From Saprospiraceae bacterium (GTDB lineage: Bacteria > Bacteroidota > Bacteroidia > Chitinophagales > Saprospiraceae), in NCBI GenBank assembly GCA_016709995.1, contig JADJLQ010000001.1:1088001-1152000 (forward strand): DNA of 64,000 nucleotides, read 5' to 3'. A program made the translations under genes and the position numbers. Within the stretch, counting starts at the first letter, position 1; each line of letters begins with the position of its first letter. Below the pieces are notes generated by a model. The model worked only from the letters and a program-made list of their open reading frames with translations, was not told where the DNA came from and made no database searches. Positions 62,652-64,000 of this stretch are shown here, piece by piece.

Positions 62652-64000
62652 TTAATTCAGGACTATTATTTTGCTGAGACCTTGTTTAGTGCCGGCGGTA
62701 ATCTTCAAAAAATACACCCCGTTACGTAATTGTATATTGCTGATATTCAATTCTTTAGCAGTATATTTTTCTTCTTTAAGCAATACACATTGACCGACAT
62801 TATTAAAAACTGCTATCTGTATCCGTTCGTTTTGAAGCTCCGGGCTCAATTCGATATGAATATCATTTGTTATGGGGTTAGGATAGATTTTGATTTTAGA
62901 ATTGAGTTCATTTTGAGTGCTGACGGTACTTTTTAAAACTGCCATGATAGGCACCCTATCTCCTGCACACACCAGGTCAGCATCTGCTACCTGCCAGGCA
63001 TAGAAATAATAATAATTAGCCTGGCCTGCGTTAGTGCCAGTGAGGGTGATAGGACCTGCGGTCAACGGATAAGCGATTGGTCCGTCAGTTCGATATAAAA
63101 GCGGTGATTTTGTTCCAAAGATTTTTACAGAAGTCTCTTCTTTGGTGGCCAAGGCATACCCTGTACCAATAGCCAAGGCAAAATTGAGAACGACCCTTGA
63201 TTCGCCTTTTTCTATTCTGATCAGTTTGCTTGAGATCGTCTCCCCTGCCCCATTGATCAGTATAATCTCCCGTGTCCCGGCAGTATCAGCATAAACCTTA
63301 ACCGATTGCAGAAAAGCCGGACGATTGACATCAAAGAAGAGCTTGCCACTAAAATTAGCAGCATGATATTTGGTATCTCCTGAAAAATCTTTGATCCCAC
63401 CTTGATACACTTTGCCTGCCTGAGTGGATGTAGATTGAACAAAATAGGTAAGCGTTTTATCTAAAGGAGGTGTCAGGTAAGTATTGCCGGTATGAAAAGG
63501 TTTAGTATCCTCCGGAGTGGCATACCAGGAGATGGCAGTTCCTATGACAGAAAGATTTGCTTTGGCCGATAAGCCTACTGTATCATTCTTTACGATAAGC
63601 GCGGCAGGAGTCAATACCCGGATATAAGCTGTATCTGACTGGGTCGTTCCGCAGGTTTGTGTTACAGTAGCATAATAACTCCCTGCTTCACTGACTATGA
63701 TCTCCGGAGTAGTCGCACCTGTATTCCATAAAATTTTATCGCTGGTCGTGATACTTATCGAGGTAGTACTCTTGGCGCATATAACCGAATCTGCCACGAA
63801 GACTTTGGAGATTGGTTTTGAATCCTTATCTATGGCTACTTTATTGGAGTACAAGGTACATCCTGCTGCATTCACTATTTTAGCTTGCCATTGACCTTCT
63901 GATTTTGCGACGATAGCTCTGGCGGTAGATCCTGTATTCCAGGAATATTCCCCCGTCAAAGGTATAGTGAGTGTGACACTATCTTTATCACCACATAGGA
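62652..64000 (-). CDS. T9SS-secreted protein with Ig-like repeats, 5' end outside window
   Basis: The frame is open from the window end to the TAA at 62652; the first apparent start (63959) is TTG inside it, so the gene begins beyond the window. The visible 449 residues have two Ig/PKD-like adhesion repeats with WNTGSTARAI and WNTGATTPEI, a central beta-sandwich domain (about from VYQGGIKDFSGDTKYH), and a T9SS type A C-terminal domain: IKIYPNPITNDIHIEL, FNNVGQCVLL, and the end GVYFLKITAGTKQGLSKIIV. The full protein is likely a large surface adhesin or enzyme. Confidence 0.9.
   Translation of the reverse strand, partial: LCGDKDSVTLTIPLTGEYSWNTGSTARAIVAKSEGQWQAKIVNAAGCTLYSNKVAIDKDSKPISKVFVADSVICAKSTTSISITTSDKILWNTGATTPEIIVSEAGSYYATVTQTCGTTQSDTAYIRVLTPAALIVKNDTVGLSAKANLSVIGTAISWYATPEDTKPFHTGNTYLTPPLDKTLTYFVQSTSTQAGKVYQGGIKDFSGDTKYHAANFSGKLFFDVNRPAFLQSVKVYADTAGTREIILINGAGETISSKLIRIEKGESRVVLNFALAIGTGYALATKEETSVKIFGTKSPLLYRTDGPIAYPLTAGPITLTGTNAGQANYYYFYAWQVADADLVCAGDRVPIMAVLKSTVSTQNELNSKIKIYPNPITNDIHIELSPELQNERIQIAVFNNVGQCVLLKEEKYTAKELNISNIQLRNGVYFLKITAGTKQGLSKIIVLN

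Noticed and set aside
1..64000. CRISPR array, insertion sequence, prophage or integrase
   Set aside because: No regularly spaced identical repeats longer than the 45-bp coding repeat, and no transposase, integrase or phage structural genes were found in any frame.

Overview
The window looks like a chromosomal segment of a Bacteroidota bacterium, most plausibly of the Saprospiraceae/Saprospirales type (the rank is inference). Supporting signs are type IX secretion (T9SS) C-terminal sorting domains, a dockerin-bearing surface protein, promoters of the TTG-N17-23-TAnnTTTG kind instead of sigma-70 boxes, several lipoproteins with Bacteroidota-style lipoboxes, a futalosine-route menaquinone gene, and a GC content that looks to be a little above 40%. 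Coding density is very high, with many 4-nt start/stop overlaps. No phage, transposase, integrase, CRISPR array or rRNA is visible, and there is one tRNA (His).

Layout. 1-7.9 kb: a 5'-truncated GH63-like glucosidase, a secreted S15/CocE hydrolase, two small membrane proteins facing each other, mazG, and two overlapping O-antigen-ligase-like membrane proteins. 8-12.4 kb: phosphoglucosamine-mutase-type gene, cysteine desulfurase, ribD, and a periplasmic thioredoxin-fold protein. 12.4-16.5 kb: HerA-like ATPase, a decayed Lys/Ala/Pro-repeat gene, a membrane-anchored DNA/RNA endonuclease, and a secreted beta-barrel protein. 16.5-24 kb: mqnB, ddl, a DUF3810 metalloprotease, trxA, tpiA, ppk1, purB. 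24-27.3 kb: a carotenoid operon (crtI-crtB-SRPBCC-crtZ) in which each gene overlaps the next by 4 nt. 27.3-35 kb: DUF697-SHOCT protein, pirin, and a 2011-residue alpha-2-macroglobulin lipoprotein. 35-45.5 kb: SDR, Tat-exported oxidoreductase, M1 lipoprotein, cytochrome c, UPF0173 hydrolase, YfiT/DinB protein, rhodanese lipoprotein, thioesterase, lipB, a T9SS-tail miniprotein, a thioredoxin-dockerin fusion, and a cyclase-family lipoprotein. 45.9-54.2 kb: second M1 peptidase, two GNATs, a DUF6580-type membrane protein, a small palindromic repeat cluster, the coaD-pruA-pduO-GNAT run, and a PLP decarboxylase. 54.2-64 kb: secreted unknown, WG-repeat lipoprotein, lpdA, Mpo1-like protein, tandem NIPSNAP protein, TerC, copper P-type ATPase, tRNA-His, and the 3' part of a large T9SS-secreted protein running off the end.

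How it fits together. Most genes are core metabolism (menaquinone, riboflavin, lipoate, CoA, purine, proline catabolism, cell-wall precursors, polyphosphate). They are interleaved with envelope functions: exported peptidases, a macroglobulin protease trap, carotenoids, copper export and T9SS surface proteins. I saw no clear new defence or mobile system. The most unusual items are the thioredoxin-dockerin fusion with its 45-bp tandem repeat, the near cargo-free T9SS-tail miniprotein beside it, the frame-broken histone-like repeat gene, and the palindromic repeat cluster near 49.1 kb. Start codons were re-chosen where the longest frame began on a non-ATG codon outside the conserved protein; three genes appear to use TTG and one GTG.
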